Positions 12,396 to 24,580 of a DNA stretch of 64,000 nt are shown here, piece by piece (within the stretch, counting starts at the first letter, position 1; each line of letters opens with the position of its first letter). The notes under the pieces were generated by a model. The model saw only the letters and a list, made by a program, of their open reading frames with translations. It searched no databases and had not been told where the DNA came from. The translations under genes were made by a program, and so were the position numbers. The DNA comes from Zea mays (lineage: Eukaryota > Streptophyta > Magnoliopsida > Poales > Poaceae). The DNA lies in the NCBI RefSeq assembly GCF_902167145.1, contig NC_050098.1, positions 84,298,207 through 84,362,206 on the forward strand, in the 5' to 3' direction.

Positions 12396-13582
12396 CCCGA
12401 ACACAGGGAGCTTCATCAAGAAGGCTTATTCAACGAGGATGGATGGTATGATGATTTTAATCATGATACCTTTACCTTTGATGATGCTTCTCCCTTGACA
12501 GCAGAACTACAGGCTATCCCATGGCCTCCACTGTACAAGCCACCTCAGCTCCCCATGTATGATGGGCATTCAGATCCGAAGCAGTTTTTGATGAGTTATG
12601 AAGTAACTATATCTTCATATGGAGGCAATGCAGCTGTCATGGCCAAGTCCTTCGTCATGGCAGTTCGGAATGTGGCCCAAACATGGTATTCTTCTCTTCG
12701 GCCAGGGACTATTACTTCATGGCAGAAGCTCAAGGATATGCTACTGACAAGTTTCCAAGGCTTTCAGACGAAGCCGGTCATAGCTCAGGCCCTGTTTCAA
12801 TGCACACAAGACCATGAGGAGTATCTCCAGGCATATGTCCGAAGGTTCTTGCGTCTGAGAGCACAAGCGCCTACAATGCCCAATGAAATTGTCATTGAGG
12901 CCATGATCAAGGGGCTTCGTCCAGGACCTACTGCCTAGTATTTCGCTAGAAAGCCTCCACAGACTCTGGAGAAGCTGCTTCAAAAGATGGATGAGTACAT
13001 CCGGGCTGACAATGACTTCCGCTAAAGAAGGGAGGAAGCTTACAGGTTCTCTGAGATGACCAGGGGTTTCGGAGGAAGAATCCACTCGAGGCATGTCAAT
13101 ACACTTCACAATCTTTGAGGCAGCAACAAAGCTCTTTTCGGGCGCCAGCTCCAAGAGGCAGAGGCACCAAGGGCTTTGGAGGAAGATATGGGGATCAGCC
13201 AAGGAAGATCTACTGCCTATTTTGTGGTGAAGACAAGGGCCATACCACAAGAATGTGCCAAATCACCATCCAAAAGCAGAAGGAGATCGCAGAAGCTGAA
13301 GCCCGACAAAGTCAACCGAAGCAGGTCCTGCACACTGCTTCGTGTCATTCACCCTACATACCAGAGTATGTGGGTAATCATCCTGCAGCTTCTGTTGCTT
13401 CGTCTAGTCAGCCATAGGCTTCTTGGCCATAGCTTCCACCTCCGCCACCACTACAACTTGCCTATTCACGAGGTCAGCAGCCAGAAGGGAGCCAACAGAC
13501 CCATCAACAGCGGAATTTCATAGAGGAATCCGAAGCTCGCACAGTCAACAGTACTGTGCTAGAATCAAAACATATTTATTGA

Positions 13583-14215
13583 GAGATATCCTTCCTCTAA
13601 AACATTTTTATACTCATTATCATTTTCTTTTTAATAAGTAACAATCAATGTAAACCTAGTTTTCTTCTCATTTTTAATTTCTTGTAACAGCTTCGTTCTT
13701 GTCATAGTGAAATATATTTCCACAGACTTACGAAGCCCAAAAATTGCTGAAGCTCAAAAGTTGTTCCTAAGGGAATGCAGAGCTAAAAATCGCATCGCAA
13801 ATTTTACCGAAGCTACAAAAAGTCGTTCCTAAGGAGCGCAGTGTAAGTTTGCCGAAGCTACAAAAAGTCGTTCCTAAGGGAGCGCAGTGTAAGTTTTCTG
13901 CTCAAAAGTCGTTCCAAAGGGAATGCAGAGCCAAATATCGCCGAAATATAAGGCGAAGCATGAAAAGTCAACACGAATACCACTGAAATAGAAGGCGAAG
14001 AAGTTCAAAAGACATTCCTAACGGGATGCAGAACTTACACCGAAATATAAGCGGTGAAGCCGAAAAATAAACGGCAAAGAGACTTTGATCGTTCCTAAGG
14101 GGACGTAGAGATTGTGTTTCAGTGAGGGTGTGTGGCTTCGACATTAGCATCATTCTTTGCATCATATCATCGCATCATATCGCATAGCATCACATCATAT
14201 CATCATCACACCAAT
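13583..14215 (+). repeat. Degenerate minisatellite and CATCATAT tract of zeon-1
   Basis: From about 13740 to 14115 a unit like GTCGTTCCTAAGGGAGCGCA recurs at least seven times with spacers of varying length containing GAAGC or CCGAAG. A CATCATAT-rich tract follows (about 14143-14212). Zeon-2 has the counterpart on the other strand (27895-28390), so this belongs to the family. It lies between gag and the antisense gene; no coding sense was seen. The stretch 13583-13740 is AT-rich with nothing recognised. Confidence 0.75.
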
Positions 14216-14596
14216 GACATGAATTGGAAACGAAGCCGATCTTCGGAGAATGTTTTACAAAAATGAAAAGGTGCTAAGGCACAAAGTAAGCTGAGAATTA
14301 CAGCTTCATCAGTTCTGATGTGGAAGAAGGGATCTATTGTTTATGAAGCATTGATGTTTTTACGAAGTGCGGATGTCCTTACAAGGCATAAAATCTCTTC
14401 TTTACGAAGCATGAAAAGAAGGGAAGGTGTTTTTTCGCCGAAGGCTCAAAAACGGTATGTACATAAAATTTCATGCGTCGCAAAGAATTGAATTAAAAAC
14501 AACTTACATATTAGTTTCAAAATTATAAACATCAAATATTAAAGGCTTAGTTCAGCAAATGTTACATTAATATCCTAGAAATGTTTTTCACAATAA

Positions 14597-17500
14597 CTAT
14601 TTTTCTTCCTTCAGAATTTTTTCTGCAGCTTCGTTAAGCAGTTTGGTAACAACTTCGTCGACAATAGCTTTGGCCATATAAATGATTTCTATTGCTTTCT
14701 TCGTTTCTGGGTCGGCCAGTGGGTCGAATGGCTCTGGTGGAGGAGGTAGTTTAGCTGCGGTAGAAAACATCAATTAGTTCGATGTCACGAAAACAAACGA
14801 CGAAGCTACAAGCCATTAAACAATACCTATCCATCTCTCAAGTTCTGCAGCTTTCTCAGCTTTCTTCGCTGCTTCTCGAGAGTCGTGGATATCTTTTTCG
14901 CTCTTCTTCATTATTTCATGAGCCATTTCTCGGCCGCCATTTTCCCAAATATCAGTGAAAAATTTGCCGCCCAATAAACTTGCTTCGGCCGAGGGGTCAT
15001 TTGTGTCATCAACAGAGAAGGCAGCTTCGATTTGGGCCAAAGTTTTAACATGTTCGCAACCCGCCTTCTCCAGGACGGCTGCAACTCCTCTCGCGCTAGA
15101 GAAGGCGCAGACGTCCCCACGATCACTTAAGATTTCCTCAAAAGCTTCGGCTTCACCACTGGTCCACTCGATAACGACCTCAGGGTCGCCTCGTATGAAG
15201 TTGTCTTCGTTTGAGTAGGCGCCCACGTTGGCGAAGCTAGTCTTCATCTTTTTCACGCACCCCACTGATTTTTCAAAACACCTTTCCTTCGATGCACGAA
15301 GCTCTACAACTGTCTTTTCAAAATAATTCTTCCAGTATTCGCTGGCATCTCGATCAGCTTCAGCAACAGCGCATTTTACTTTGGCCTCATCTAATTGTCT
15401 CCGAAGATCTTCAATTTCACTCTTCTGGGCCTCAGCTTGAGCTTTGGAACTAGCTTCGTCTTCTTTTATTTTGTTTACCAATGAAATTAATATTTTATCC
15501 TTCTCAAGGCCTTCGTTCCTTAGTTCAATCACCTCTGAACAAAGGTTGTTCAGAGCCATTGTACACCCTTCATCTTCGATATTTTACTGTGCTCTGAGGG
15601 CATTGCTAAGAATCAAGCCCTGCAAGAGGAGTACACTACTAAGTATAAAACAAATGAAATAATTCGTTTTCAAATACAAAATTGATTTTTATACCTTTAT
15701 GCTGTTATATGCTAAACTGTCAGTCAATTCATCCTTTGACAATACTGAGAGGCCATCTTCTAGCTTCGGAAATCTGAAGCTTCTTCCTATCTCCCGGCTG
15801 ACGGATATCTCTTTGATATCTGGGAGACAGTACAAAAAATCTTCTTCTCTGCTGCCATTAAACACCAATGCCCCCTTTGGGTATTTCAATTTTTGGGCAT
15901 AATGTCGAGCTTCTCGTTTTTCTTCCTCAGAAAGTGTCTTTCCCGAAGCATGGCAGATGATGTAATCAATGCTTTCTTTCAAAGCTTCGAGATCGGGAGC
16001 AGCAACCTTTTCAGACGAAACTTGCTCTGTGGCGTTTTCTTTTATCACCCTTTCTTCAATTTCGGATGGTCTTTTTTTGGCGAACTCTGAAGGCCCAGCT
16101 TCGGCACTGGCTTGGCTTGCTGCAGCTTCAATTTCGGTCGGCTTTGTTTTAGCTTCGGGTTGCATTTTCGAAGCCTCAGCGATTTTCCCTGAAGGAGTAT
16201 AGCTTAAAGCCTTTACTGTTTCTAACACATCTAGTACATTTGCCATCCTTCTTCTTTTGGGAGTTGCCGCAGAACTTTTTTGCACCTTCGGCACTGTTAC
16301 TTCTGCCGAAGGGCTTAAAATTTCTAACATTTTTGTTCCTTCAACTTTCGGCTCTTTGGTCTTATCTTTATCGGCCTTTGACACAGCTAGCTTGGATGGA
16401 GGAATCTTCGGCATCATATCCGGATCTTCAGCCTTCTGCGTAGGAGGAATGGGCTCCTTTGGTTCAACAGCTGAAGAAGTCTCCCCGCCAAACTCAGGCA
16501 CCACGGCCGGCTCAATATAGCGGGGCCGGTGGGTAAGAACTTTCAACTTTTTGCTCGTCGGCGCGACCTCATCTGGAGTGGCCGAAGCAGCAGTTTTGGC
16601 CGAAGTGGTAGTTTGCCTCTTCTTTCCCCGCCCTCGTAGCGGGTAGTAGTAATCGGGGTAAACAAAACCTATGGCATCAAAATCTCCATTCAATCTCTTT
16701 TTTCCTCGGCCCCCGAAGGATGTAGATAATGCATTATCTTCTGCTTTGGAATATGGCCCAAGCAATTCATCACTTGTACTTCGATACATTTCAGCCAATC
16801 ATCATTTGGTTCATCAAATTTATCTCCATATCTGAATGTATAGTTCAGTCGAACCAGGTCACCTTCGCTAGACTCGGTGATAGTCTCCTTCGGCATCTCC
16901 CAGTTCTCTACAAGCGGCCATACTCTGAATGCTATATGTTCTTGAATTAAGTCTCTTGTACCAATGAAGAAGCATACAGTGCCAAATGGCTTTTGGCATG
17001 CTTCGGCGGCTTCGTCAATCTCAACCTTCGGCTTTCGAAGGTCGAAACGGGACCAAATGGGGCGCATAATAACCTCCTTAACATCCTCCCTCGCCACTAA
17101 GTCGTTCTTCACATAAAACCATTCTTCCATCCAATTTCCCGGCCACCTCTTCAGAAATGTGGGCACTGGGTAACTTGCGTTGGGATGGGCAATAAACCCA
17201 TAATAACCGAAGTTGTTGTGATACTATTCCTTCCTCGTGGCCTTCGTCTCATACATAAGTTCGTGCATGCTGCAGAAGCATTTTGCGCTTAGTTCTATCC
17301 CTTGGCTCCTTGCTGCCCAGACGAAGACTCCCATCCTCAATATAGCTTCGGGGGTCAGTTGATGAAGGAAAATTTGGAAGGTTTTCAGTACCTCCCCTAC
17401 AAACTTGCTCAGTGGGAACCGAAGCCCAGCTTTAAAGAAGCTTCGGAAAATCACAACTTCATTCTCCTTAGGCGCATGAGTGTTATTGTCTTCACCAGCC

Positions 17501-17833
17501 CTCACAATAGATATATCTCGAAAGTACCTCTCCCTCATACTCTCAACTCTCAAGGTGACTTTGCTTGATGGTCGATTTTCCGAAAATTACATGGCTTGGC
17601 CTCCACGTTCGATCTTCGGAATCTTCACCTCCACTTTCAGCATCATAGTTGTCACTGTCACCAGTGTCTTCAGACAAGCCCTCCAATATCTCTTTTGTAA
17701 TCTTCTCTGTATTCAATTTTGCCATCGATTCCAAAAACCTAGCTATATAAGGATTCACAGCCTTCTTCTGCTCAAAGAGCTTCTCCTCTTCGGTTAGCTT
17801 TGTCTCAGCAACAACCTTCTTGTCTTGGGACAT
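14597..17833 (-). pseudogene. Antisense three-exon gene of zeon-1 (PF04195-like N-terminus, coiled-coil C-terminus)
   Basis: Encoded opposite to gag. Exon 1 is 17833-15695 from ATG (MSQDKKVV), exon 2 is 15619-14827, exon 3 is 14754-14597 ending in TAG. Intron 1 has donor AAG/GTATAA and acceptor CTCTTGCAG; intron 2 has donor ATAG/GTATTG and acceptor CCGCAG. Parts in order: acidic N-terminus; a segment (AGLRFPLSKFVGEVLKTF..., about 17455-17280) like the plant 'putative gypsy type transposon' domain; a Lys/Pro/Ala-rich linker; a C-terminal coiled coil (exon 2). This copy has a frameshift near 17548, TAG at 17224 and a 1-base deletion near 16786, so it is a pseudogene. A TATA box lies upstream at 17984-17993. 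Function unknown; antisense extra ORFs are known in Tat-lineage elements such as Grande. Confidence 0.75.
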
Positions 17834-17983
17834 ATTTTCTTCGGAAATGACGAAAACGTGTCCCTTAAACCGAAGCTTAGAAAGCTTGAGAAACTAAGAA
17901 AACATTGGTGAGCAAGAGCTATAAAATTGAGCAAATTAAGCAAGTAGCACAAGCAGCGTACCAAATGTGGTCAGGGTGAGTTC

Positions 17984-17993
17984 TTATTTATAC
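17984..17993 (-). promoter_or_regulatory. TATA box of the zeon-1 antisense gene
   Basis: GTATAAATAA on the minus strand, about 150 bases upstream of the antisense ATG at 17833, with no other ATG-led ORF between. Spacing fits a promoter with a leader of about 120 bases. No transcript evidence is available. Confidence 0.5.
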
Positions 17994-18137
17994 GCTCAGC
18001 GCGCCCCGAGTTGGAGGGTCCCGTCTGTCATTGAATGTTGCTATTCTAGCAAAGGGAAGGTGTTTTTCGGAACTTAGGCTTATGGCCTTCGTCCATGTTG
18101 CAGTCTGAATTCGTTATCCGAAAAACAAATTAATATT

Positions 18138-18149
18138 GCGAGGGGCTAC
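18138..18149 (+). other. Polypurine tract of zeon-1
   Basis: GCGAGGGGCTAC immediately before the 3' LTR; short and purine-rich as in zeon/cinful elements. Confidence 0.7.
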
Positions 18150-18816
18150 TGTTGGGGGCCTTCATCCTCCAAAGGTCCTCAAAAACATAATTTAACAATA
18201 TCTTCCAAGCATGGTTTATGGACAGGTACCTTCAGATTCAGGATAAAAGTATATACAACGGAAGAAGCATGATCGTGATGAAGGTTGTTGTTGCTCCGAA
18301 GCTGTACGCAAGGGAGCTTCGGCTAAATCGCAGAAAAGGGAACCGACTTAAACGGGAAAAGGCTATCCAGTCCTCATAGATTTTTCTATAAGCCAATAGT
18401 AAATGTAAAGGACATGACTGTAATTTCTCATAGGCTGTGTCCTGTACCTATAAGATGAACAGTACCCCCGTACTGTTCACCCTATCTTGTATTCGCTCGT
18501 GCACAACGCTCGGATTTTTGCCTTCTGTCAAGACGAAGGTACAAATGTAATTAAATATCATATTTAAATATTCAATTTTATATAATGAAGATATGTGAAT
18601 GATGTTATATGTTTATTCATGCTATCTTTCATGTTTCATATGCTTTGTCTTTCATTATGATATACCATGATGATGAAGGTACGTCCTTCATGACCTTCGT
18701 CCGAAGATCGTTATATCCTAAGGGAAATAATGCTTCGAAGGACGAAGGACATTAACATTTAATACCCTGTGTTGTCTTGTTCTTGACTCATAGCATTTGA
18801 GAACAAGTCCCCAACA
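18150..18816 (+). repeat. zeon-1 3' LTR
   Basis: Starts TGTTGGGGGCC, ends CCCCAACA. About 20 substitutions and one 3 bp deletion (in the TATA box) separate it from 1192-1861. Confidence 0.93.
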
Positions 18817-18821
18817 CCACC

Positions 18822-19377
18822 CGCTTAAAGCGGTGACTATCAAGAACAAGTATCCTTTGCCTCGTATTGATGTTCTTTTCGATCAGTTGGTCGGAGCCAA
18901 AGTGTTTTCCAAGATAGACCTTCTCTCTGGCTATCATCAGATCAAGATACGAGCAACTGATATTCCGAAGACTGCCTTCTCGACCAGATATGGGCTATAT
19001 GAATTCTTGGTGATGTCTTTTGGGCTAACTAATGCACTAGCATACTTCATGTATCTGATGAACTATGTTTTCATGCCTGAATTGGACAAGTTCGTAGTGG
19101 TTTTCATCGACGATATCTTGGTGTACTCAAAGAACGAAGAAGAACATGTCGGCATTTGCATGTAGTGCTTCAACGTCTGTGAGAGCACCATCTTTATGCC
19201 AAATGGTCAAAATGTGATTTTTGGCTAAAGGAAATCAAATTCTTGGGTCACACTATCTCTCAGGAAGGTATAGCTATTGATCCTGATAAGGTGCAAGAGG
19301 TGATGAACTGGAAGCCGCCAACAACTGTCCGTCAGATTCGAAGTTTTCTGGGATTGGCCGGTTATTATCAAAGATTC
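18822..19377 (+). pseudogene. pol: Element A reverse transcriptase, middle part
   Basis: Continues the frame cut at 1191: [16 protein letters not shown]..., then FSKIDL, then the catalytic [14 protein letters not shown] at about 19096-19137. A one-base deletion near 19150 shifts the frame; the shifted frame continues as [11 protein letters not shown] and [11 protein letters not shown] until element E cuts it at 19377. RNase H and integrase are not found further on. Confidence 0.9.
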
Positions 19378-22300
19378 TGTGACGGAACCTCCCAAGTCAT
19401 TAGGCCCACCTACAGTTGTCCTTGTCCAACGGACCTCAGACAACACTGCAGGTGCACCTGACCACCTGACAAGTTCATCTATATTCTTTACCTTGCTCGA
19501 GAGCGTTTCACCCATCACGTAGATATTACAACACATCGAAGGAACGAGTATGCGGAAGCAGTTACAATAACTTTATCTTGAAGTAGAGAAAGAGTAGTAT
19601 TATTATAGACCAGTGAAATATAAGAGAGCTGGAGTAATATTATTACATAACTTGGGAGGCAAAAACCCCTCTCGATTAATAGTAAACAGTTTTTAGAGGA
19701 GGACACTTCCTCCCGAGGCTTCAGTCTTGACTTTCTTCCTTAGGCACCACCTTGGAACAAAAGCAACAAAAATTTGCTGCTTCTTCACCTAAAACAACAT
19801 GGGACAAAGCCCTGAGTACGAAGTGTACTTTCACAAGTCTTACCCGTCAAAATAAAAAGACTCTAAAGGATATGCTGGCCTTTTGGGAATCAAGGTATGG
19901 CTTATCAATAATCAAAGACTCTGTTTGCAGCAATGCTTACTAATAATAGATCCTTAAAAATCTAATTTTATTAGGAGGTTAAGTCATTACCTTAGTCTAG
20001 AGTTGTTTCTACCCTAGTTCAAGCGCTTGCCTATACTAGCCACCTTTTTATCAACCCTTCTTGTTCACTGGAATGCTACGTGTAGGTCAGTGACCAAGTC
20101 TTCATGTCTGAGAATTAACGGCGATCCGAATCGATTAATACTCAGCTGAGGATCTCCAATCACACGACATATGTAGCACTTATACCTTGCATATGTCAAC
20201 CCGCTACCGGGGTTCTTAAGACCAGATCAGGTTCACGCCAACCGAGAGCACAAATACACCATCGTCCAGCCTCTTGCCACTTAGGGTACACGCTACTGTC
20301 GCTATCTCTCCACTCCCATTGTGTGTTATCTTATTCTGGTATTAGTTTGCCCGAGGCAAAGCTTACCCATGATGAGGCATGTGACCAGTTAAAAGGTCCT
20401 CGATCATCAAGCCTACATAGAGACGGTCCTTAATCGACTCAAACGGAGACACTACACCGAGACTCTCTTCTCGTGCAAGTCAACCGCCCGGTCTCAGCTT
20501 TATCATTTCAAACCCAAAGTTTGGTACCTGGCAGAGGTACATCTTTTCCGATGTTGAACCCATCACGGCAATGATGGATCCACCATCAAGTTTTATTTTT
20601 TAAAACATCCCACCCACTTGAAACATCATCTTTTGTCAAAACAAAACATTTTGTTTTTCTAGAGCAAAGCTAAGCATAAGAAAAACATTTTTGTAAAACA
20701 GGGGATTAAAGAAAGGTAATCAAATCCTCAAGGAAGGAAATGCAACAACTGGTTTAACACACAACTCCTATCACCTAATGCATCAAGCAAGTGAGAAAGA
20801 TTTTAAAATATCAAGGAGGTGGCAAATGCATCGGGGCTTGCCTTCTGTTATAGGTGAGTCAGGCTCTGCTCCATAGATGTCAAAGTAAAAGCAGTTCCCA
20901 GCCTGGGGTTCTTCAGGTGGTGGTGGTGTAGTCATTGCTTCTTCAACTTCTATCTCTTCTTCGTTTTCTATATATAGCCATATATAATCATGAATGCTCA
21001 TGTAATGCTCATGAAAATGCAAAGATAATAAAAGTATATTATCTAATGTCTTGAATATAATTTTCCTTCACGAATCTCCGGAAAACTAGGGTTTTTGGAG
21101 TCTATAGTGAAGTTCATAGGGCAAGCAACTAGGGTTTTGGGTTCTAGGTACCAAACATGGTCCAAATCATGCCAAACTTTACCCAAGGCTTCTAAATAAT
21201 ATTTAAAGCTTATCTAAAAAGTTTGGTGATTTTTGAAATTATTATTTAATTTCTAAAATTCCAGGGGTAGGAGTTTTGGCTATTTTAAATATCCCATAAT
21301 TCCCTATTTGAACTAAAAATCATGAAACTATTTTTTTTAAATACTATAGAAAATTAGGAACCTAGCAAAATTGGTCTTGTATTTTTAGCATTTATCTACA
21401 ATTTTCTAGGAATTCTCTTGTCCTTGCAAAAAAAGAAAAAGAGAAAGGTTCTAAAGTTTTGGGCTAAATCTGGCCCAATCTGACCCATGCCCAGACGAAA
21501 CGCATCGTGCGTGCGTGCCCGCGCTGGTAGTTTTTACACTAAAGACCTCAGCGAATTGAAAATCTAGTAAGGAACCCGCGCACTATTTGTTTGTCTCACT
21601 AACACTTGCAAATACACCATCGCGCTTCTATTCCTTCACATCCCGAGGTCCACGATGTCGCACGGCGGAGAACCAAGCTCCGGCGAGCTCATACGGGCCA
21701 TGATACTTAAGGACTGGTGCTCTAATTTGGCTGAGACGTAATTCAACGCCCATCAAGCTCTAAATCATCCACTCCACGGAGACAACGCAGACAACAGATG
21801 AACAAACGTGTTCCCGGTGATCTAGGCCAGTCTAACTCAATCGAAGGGGTCGAGCAGCATTAGGAGAACCTAAGGACACTAAAACGAATGGTCAGAGGTT
21901 ATGAACAGACCTGGAACGAGCTGGCCACGGTGAGGGCTTTTTCACGGTGGTGGAAACCGATTTGGGGAAACTTCGAAATTGGCGCGCTCTAGTGGGTAAT
22001 CGGAGGCATGAGTTGCTGGATTAGGTGCTTGACTACCTAACGGAGCCGAGGGTGTGCTCAATTTATAGTATGCTTGAGCGGCGGCTAGTGAATTGGATGG
22101 AGACGCATGGCGGCCGGAGAGGAGGAGGGGCACTAGTGCACACGATTAGTGGCTTTCACCGTGGCAGACTCACCGGCGACGAGCCAGGGCTATAGAGCAG
22201 TTTACTGCGACGTGGTAAAGCTTTAGGGCACGTGGCATCCGATCGACAGCGGCCAATCCCGATGAACTTATCTGAGCCGGCCGCAAAGCAAAGGGATACA

Positions 22301-23313
22301 ACAGCCAGCCGCTGGTGTTATCCCCAGGCGAAGATCTTTTACCCAGAAGAGTTATCCGGTCATCGGTGAGCACGAATCACAACGACGGCGTGAATCCGGG
22401 CGCACAATCGCCGGCGGTGAGCTTCTCTGTGTTGGCGTCCTAATCCGGTTACTGTACCATTGCATGGGTTCATCCGTTGGTCTGACAAAGCATGTTTGGG
22501 GTCAATTTGCTCCATATTTTATGTGGTGACCCAACCAATACTCTGCATCAAAGTTGAAGCCTAATAAACCAGCTTTAACTTTGTTACTTTGTGCACCCAC
22601 AAAAAGTCACAGGATCTTACTCAAAATCGAGCTCTAAGTTCATCTAACTTCACAGTTTCTGAAAATTCAGACCTAAGGCTGACTGAAAGCACAACTTTGA
22701 GCTTATTTTTCTCCAAACTTTGTATGAAATCAAAGCTTAGTTACTTAAGCAAAGTTGTTCTCCTATTATAGTTCTAGACTTTTGATGTGTTGACCCTAGG
22801 CAAATTCCTAATATTTTTAGAACTACAGAGCTCCAATGTCACCCTTGTTCAACTGTTTTCATACTTAACCATTGGAGCACTAGGGTGGCCTTTTTGCAAA
22901 TAAGCCCAAAACTCATGGACCCTAACTCCATGGTTTTTGCACTTAGGTCCAAAAGTGTGCAAAATTTACATATAACCCCCTAGGGTTTCAGTCCAGGGTT
23001 TTCCAGGGGGTCTATTTAGGGTTTCTCGCACTTCTAGGGTTTGGATGCCACTTAAGTCCATTAATGGTGACATTTTATGATCATTACCAATAAGTTTTGA
23101 AGTTTTCTCTTGTTTAGGCTTTGTTTACTATTTTAAGCCCAGTTTAGGGTTAAGTACCCTACTCTAGGGTTTTACCCATGACCAATCACATCAATATAAC
23201 TTGTTTGGAATTTTTGCCTACTGAATGCATTCTAAGTGTAACAATCACATGATATGCTGATGCTCATGATGTTATGCTCAAGTTTTAGTGGTAGTAACAC
23301 CATGGGTGTTACA
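19378..23313 (-). repeat. Element E 3' LTR
   Basis: On the minus strand it starts TGTAACACCC at 23313 and ends TTCCGTCACA at 19378. Long, with a TATA-like site at 22060-22069. It begins with a perfect 8 bp hairpin (GTAACACC / GGTGTTAC, loop CAT). Short ORFs inside it (for example minus 20783-21022) show no coding features. Related in start sequence to the LTR fragment of element B (56468-56753). Confidence 0.85.
22060..22069 (-). promoter_or_regulatory. TATA box in element E LTR
   Basis: ACTATAAATT on the minus strand. Judged by sequence and by similar placement to the TATA site of element F. Confidence 0.5.
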
Positions 23314-23330
23314 TCCTCCCCCCATAAAAG
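23314..23330 (-). other. Polypurine tract of element E
   Basis: Minus strand CTTTTATGGGGGGAGGA directly upstream of the 3' LTR. The plus strand just left of it in element order shows the usual chromovirus motif around 'ctcgtcccgag' (23336-23346). Confidence 0.85.
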
Positions 23331-23472
23331 AATCTCGTCCCGAGATTTAAAAGTCCTAGGGCAAGTAATGGAAAAGGAAATGTGTCATAACTTTATTTCC
23401 TTATTTTTGGTACAAGGCAGGGGTGGTATAGGGTTTATTCCTTTATAAGAACAAGTGCACATATCTTACAAT

Positions 23473-24580
23473 TTACACGAAGCTAAAAAGCCTGAGAAAT
23501 TCTTGTCTAAAAAGTCTTGAGTTTCCCAAGTAATCTTCCATGTGTTGGTTCCATTGTATCTTATAAAACTTGAGAGTTCTCCTTCGGATAACTCTGTCCT
23601 TTTGATCCAAGACTCGAATAGGATGTTCTGAATATGTCAAGTCTGGTTCTAAGGCAACATCTGTCACTTCAACAATTCGATATGGAACCCGAAGACAGTT
23701 CTTCAATTGAGATACGTGGAACACATTGTGCACATCAGACAATGTTTCGGGTAATTGGAGTCGGTATGCCACTGGTCCATATCTTTCAAGGATAGGAAAA
23801 GGACCAATGTACCGAGGTGCAAGCTTCCCTTTTACCCTGAAACGAGATACACCCTTCATTGGTGAGACTTGCAGGTAGACATAATCTTCAACTTGAAAGT
23901 ATAAGGGCTGATGTCGTTTGTCTGCATAACTCTTTTGGCGGGCTTGGGCTTCTTTCAAATTATGTATTATTTGTTGAATCTTCTCTTATGTTTCTTTTAC
24001 CATATCAGGCCTGAAAAACCATCTTTCTCCTGGTTCAGACCAGTTTAACGGAGTACGACACCGTCGTCCATACAAGGCTTCAAAGGGTGCCATTTTAATG
24101 CTTTCTTGATAGCTGTTATTGTATGAAAACTCCGCCAATGGTAAGCAATCATCCCATTTCTGTGGGAATTCTAGAACACATGCTCGCAACATATCTTCAA
24201 GTATCTGATTTACTCTCTCAGTTTGCCCACTAGTTTGAGGATGATAGGCCGAACTGTGGAGCAACTTAGTACCCAAGGATTTATGAAGTTCTTCCTAGAA
24301 TTTGGATACAAATTGAGGTCCACGATCCAACACTATTGTCTTCAGAACACCGTGCAAACTGAGGATGCGAGCAATATACATCTGGGCATAAGTGATGACC
24401 GGGTAATATGTCTTGACTGGCAGAAAATGAGCGACTTTCGTAAGCCGATCAATTATAACCCAAATAGAATCATATCCTTTTGTTGTCCTGGGGAATCCCA
24501 CAATAAAGTCCATGCTTATATCCTCCCATTTCCAAGTTGGGATAGGTAACGATTGCAATGGACCAGTAGTTTTCATATGT
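23473..24580 (-). pseudogene. pol: Element E integrase core to chromodomain (broken)
   Basis: From the scar the frame reads IPTWKWEDISMDFIVGFP (start of catalytic core), then DRGPQFVSKF followed by TAG where Trp is expected (24295), then SSAYHPQTSGQTERVNQ, a TAA near 23988, the YVYLQVSP segment and the chromodomain start (LKFYKIQWNQHMED), which loses its frame near 23545. HHCC finger, RT and RNase H are deleted. Related protein is encoded by element B at 55341-56310. Confidence 0.88.

Larger units (their letters stand above)
1922..13582 (+). pseudogene. gag: zeon-1 gag, split by element D and broken by stops
   Basis: Start ATG at 1922 (MPPKK...), matching zeon-2. The first part (1922-2211) encodes a Glu/Arg/Lys-rich coiled coil. 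The gene is interrupted by element D and resumes at 12401 with the Retrotrans_gag-like core (YDGHSDPKQF..., about 12540-12940). Further on is a CCHC knuckle CLFCGEDKGHTTRMC (about 13212-13256), a Pro-rich tail and a stop at 13580-13582. Gag packages element RNA into particles. Relative to zeon-2 there are in-frame stops near 12936 (TAG for Gln) and 13023 (TAA for Gln), and another near 13117, so it is dead. The first ATG-led frame at 12291 is an artefact reading out of the D LTR. Confidence 0.85.
1192..18816 (+). mobile_element. zeon-1: non-autonomous Tat-lineage Gypsy element (zeon/cinful type)
   Basis: 670 and 667 bp LTRs (TGTTGGGGG...CCCCAACA) bracket gag, a minisatellite and an antisense gene. 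Without nested element D (2212-12395 plus one target copy) it is about 7.4 kb, close to the known size of maize Zeon-1. There is no protease, RT, RNase H or integrase anywhere in it, so it must be moved by an autonomous partner, as known for zeon and cinful. The two LTRs differ at roughly 20 positions by eye (about 3%). A 5 bp target duplication flanks it. Confidence 0.85.
19378..24580 (-). mobile_element. Element E: chromovirus 3' half (3' LTR plus end of pol)
   Basis: Minus-strand element with a 3.9 kb 3' LTR (19378-23313), polypurine tract and pol tail. Its 5' half is missing: coding sequence stops at about 24580 in the middle of integrase and zeon-2 sequence follows at once. The left target copy would be GATTC (19373-19377); the right one is lost with the deletion. 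Confidence 0.85.

Noticed and set aside
12291..12938. A 215-codon ORF starting in the element D LTR
   Set aside because: Its ATG and first about 37 codons are LTR sequence; only the part from 12401 is zeon-1 gag. The fusion is an accident of insertion.
20783..21022. A 79-codon acidic minus-strand ORF
   Set aside because: Inside the element E LTR, no homologous second frame or domain, most likely chance.
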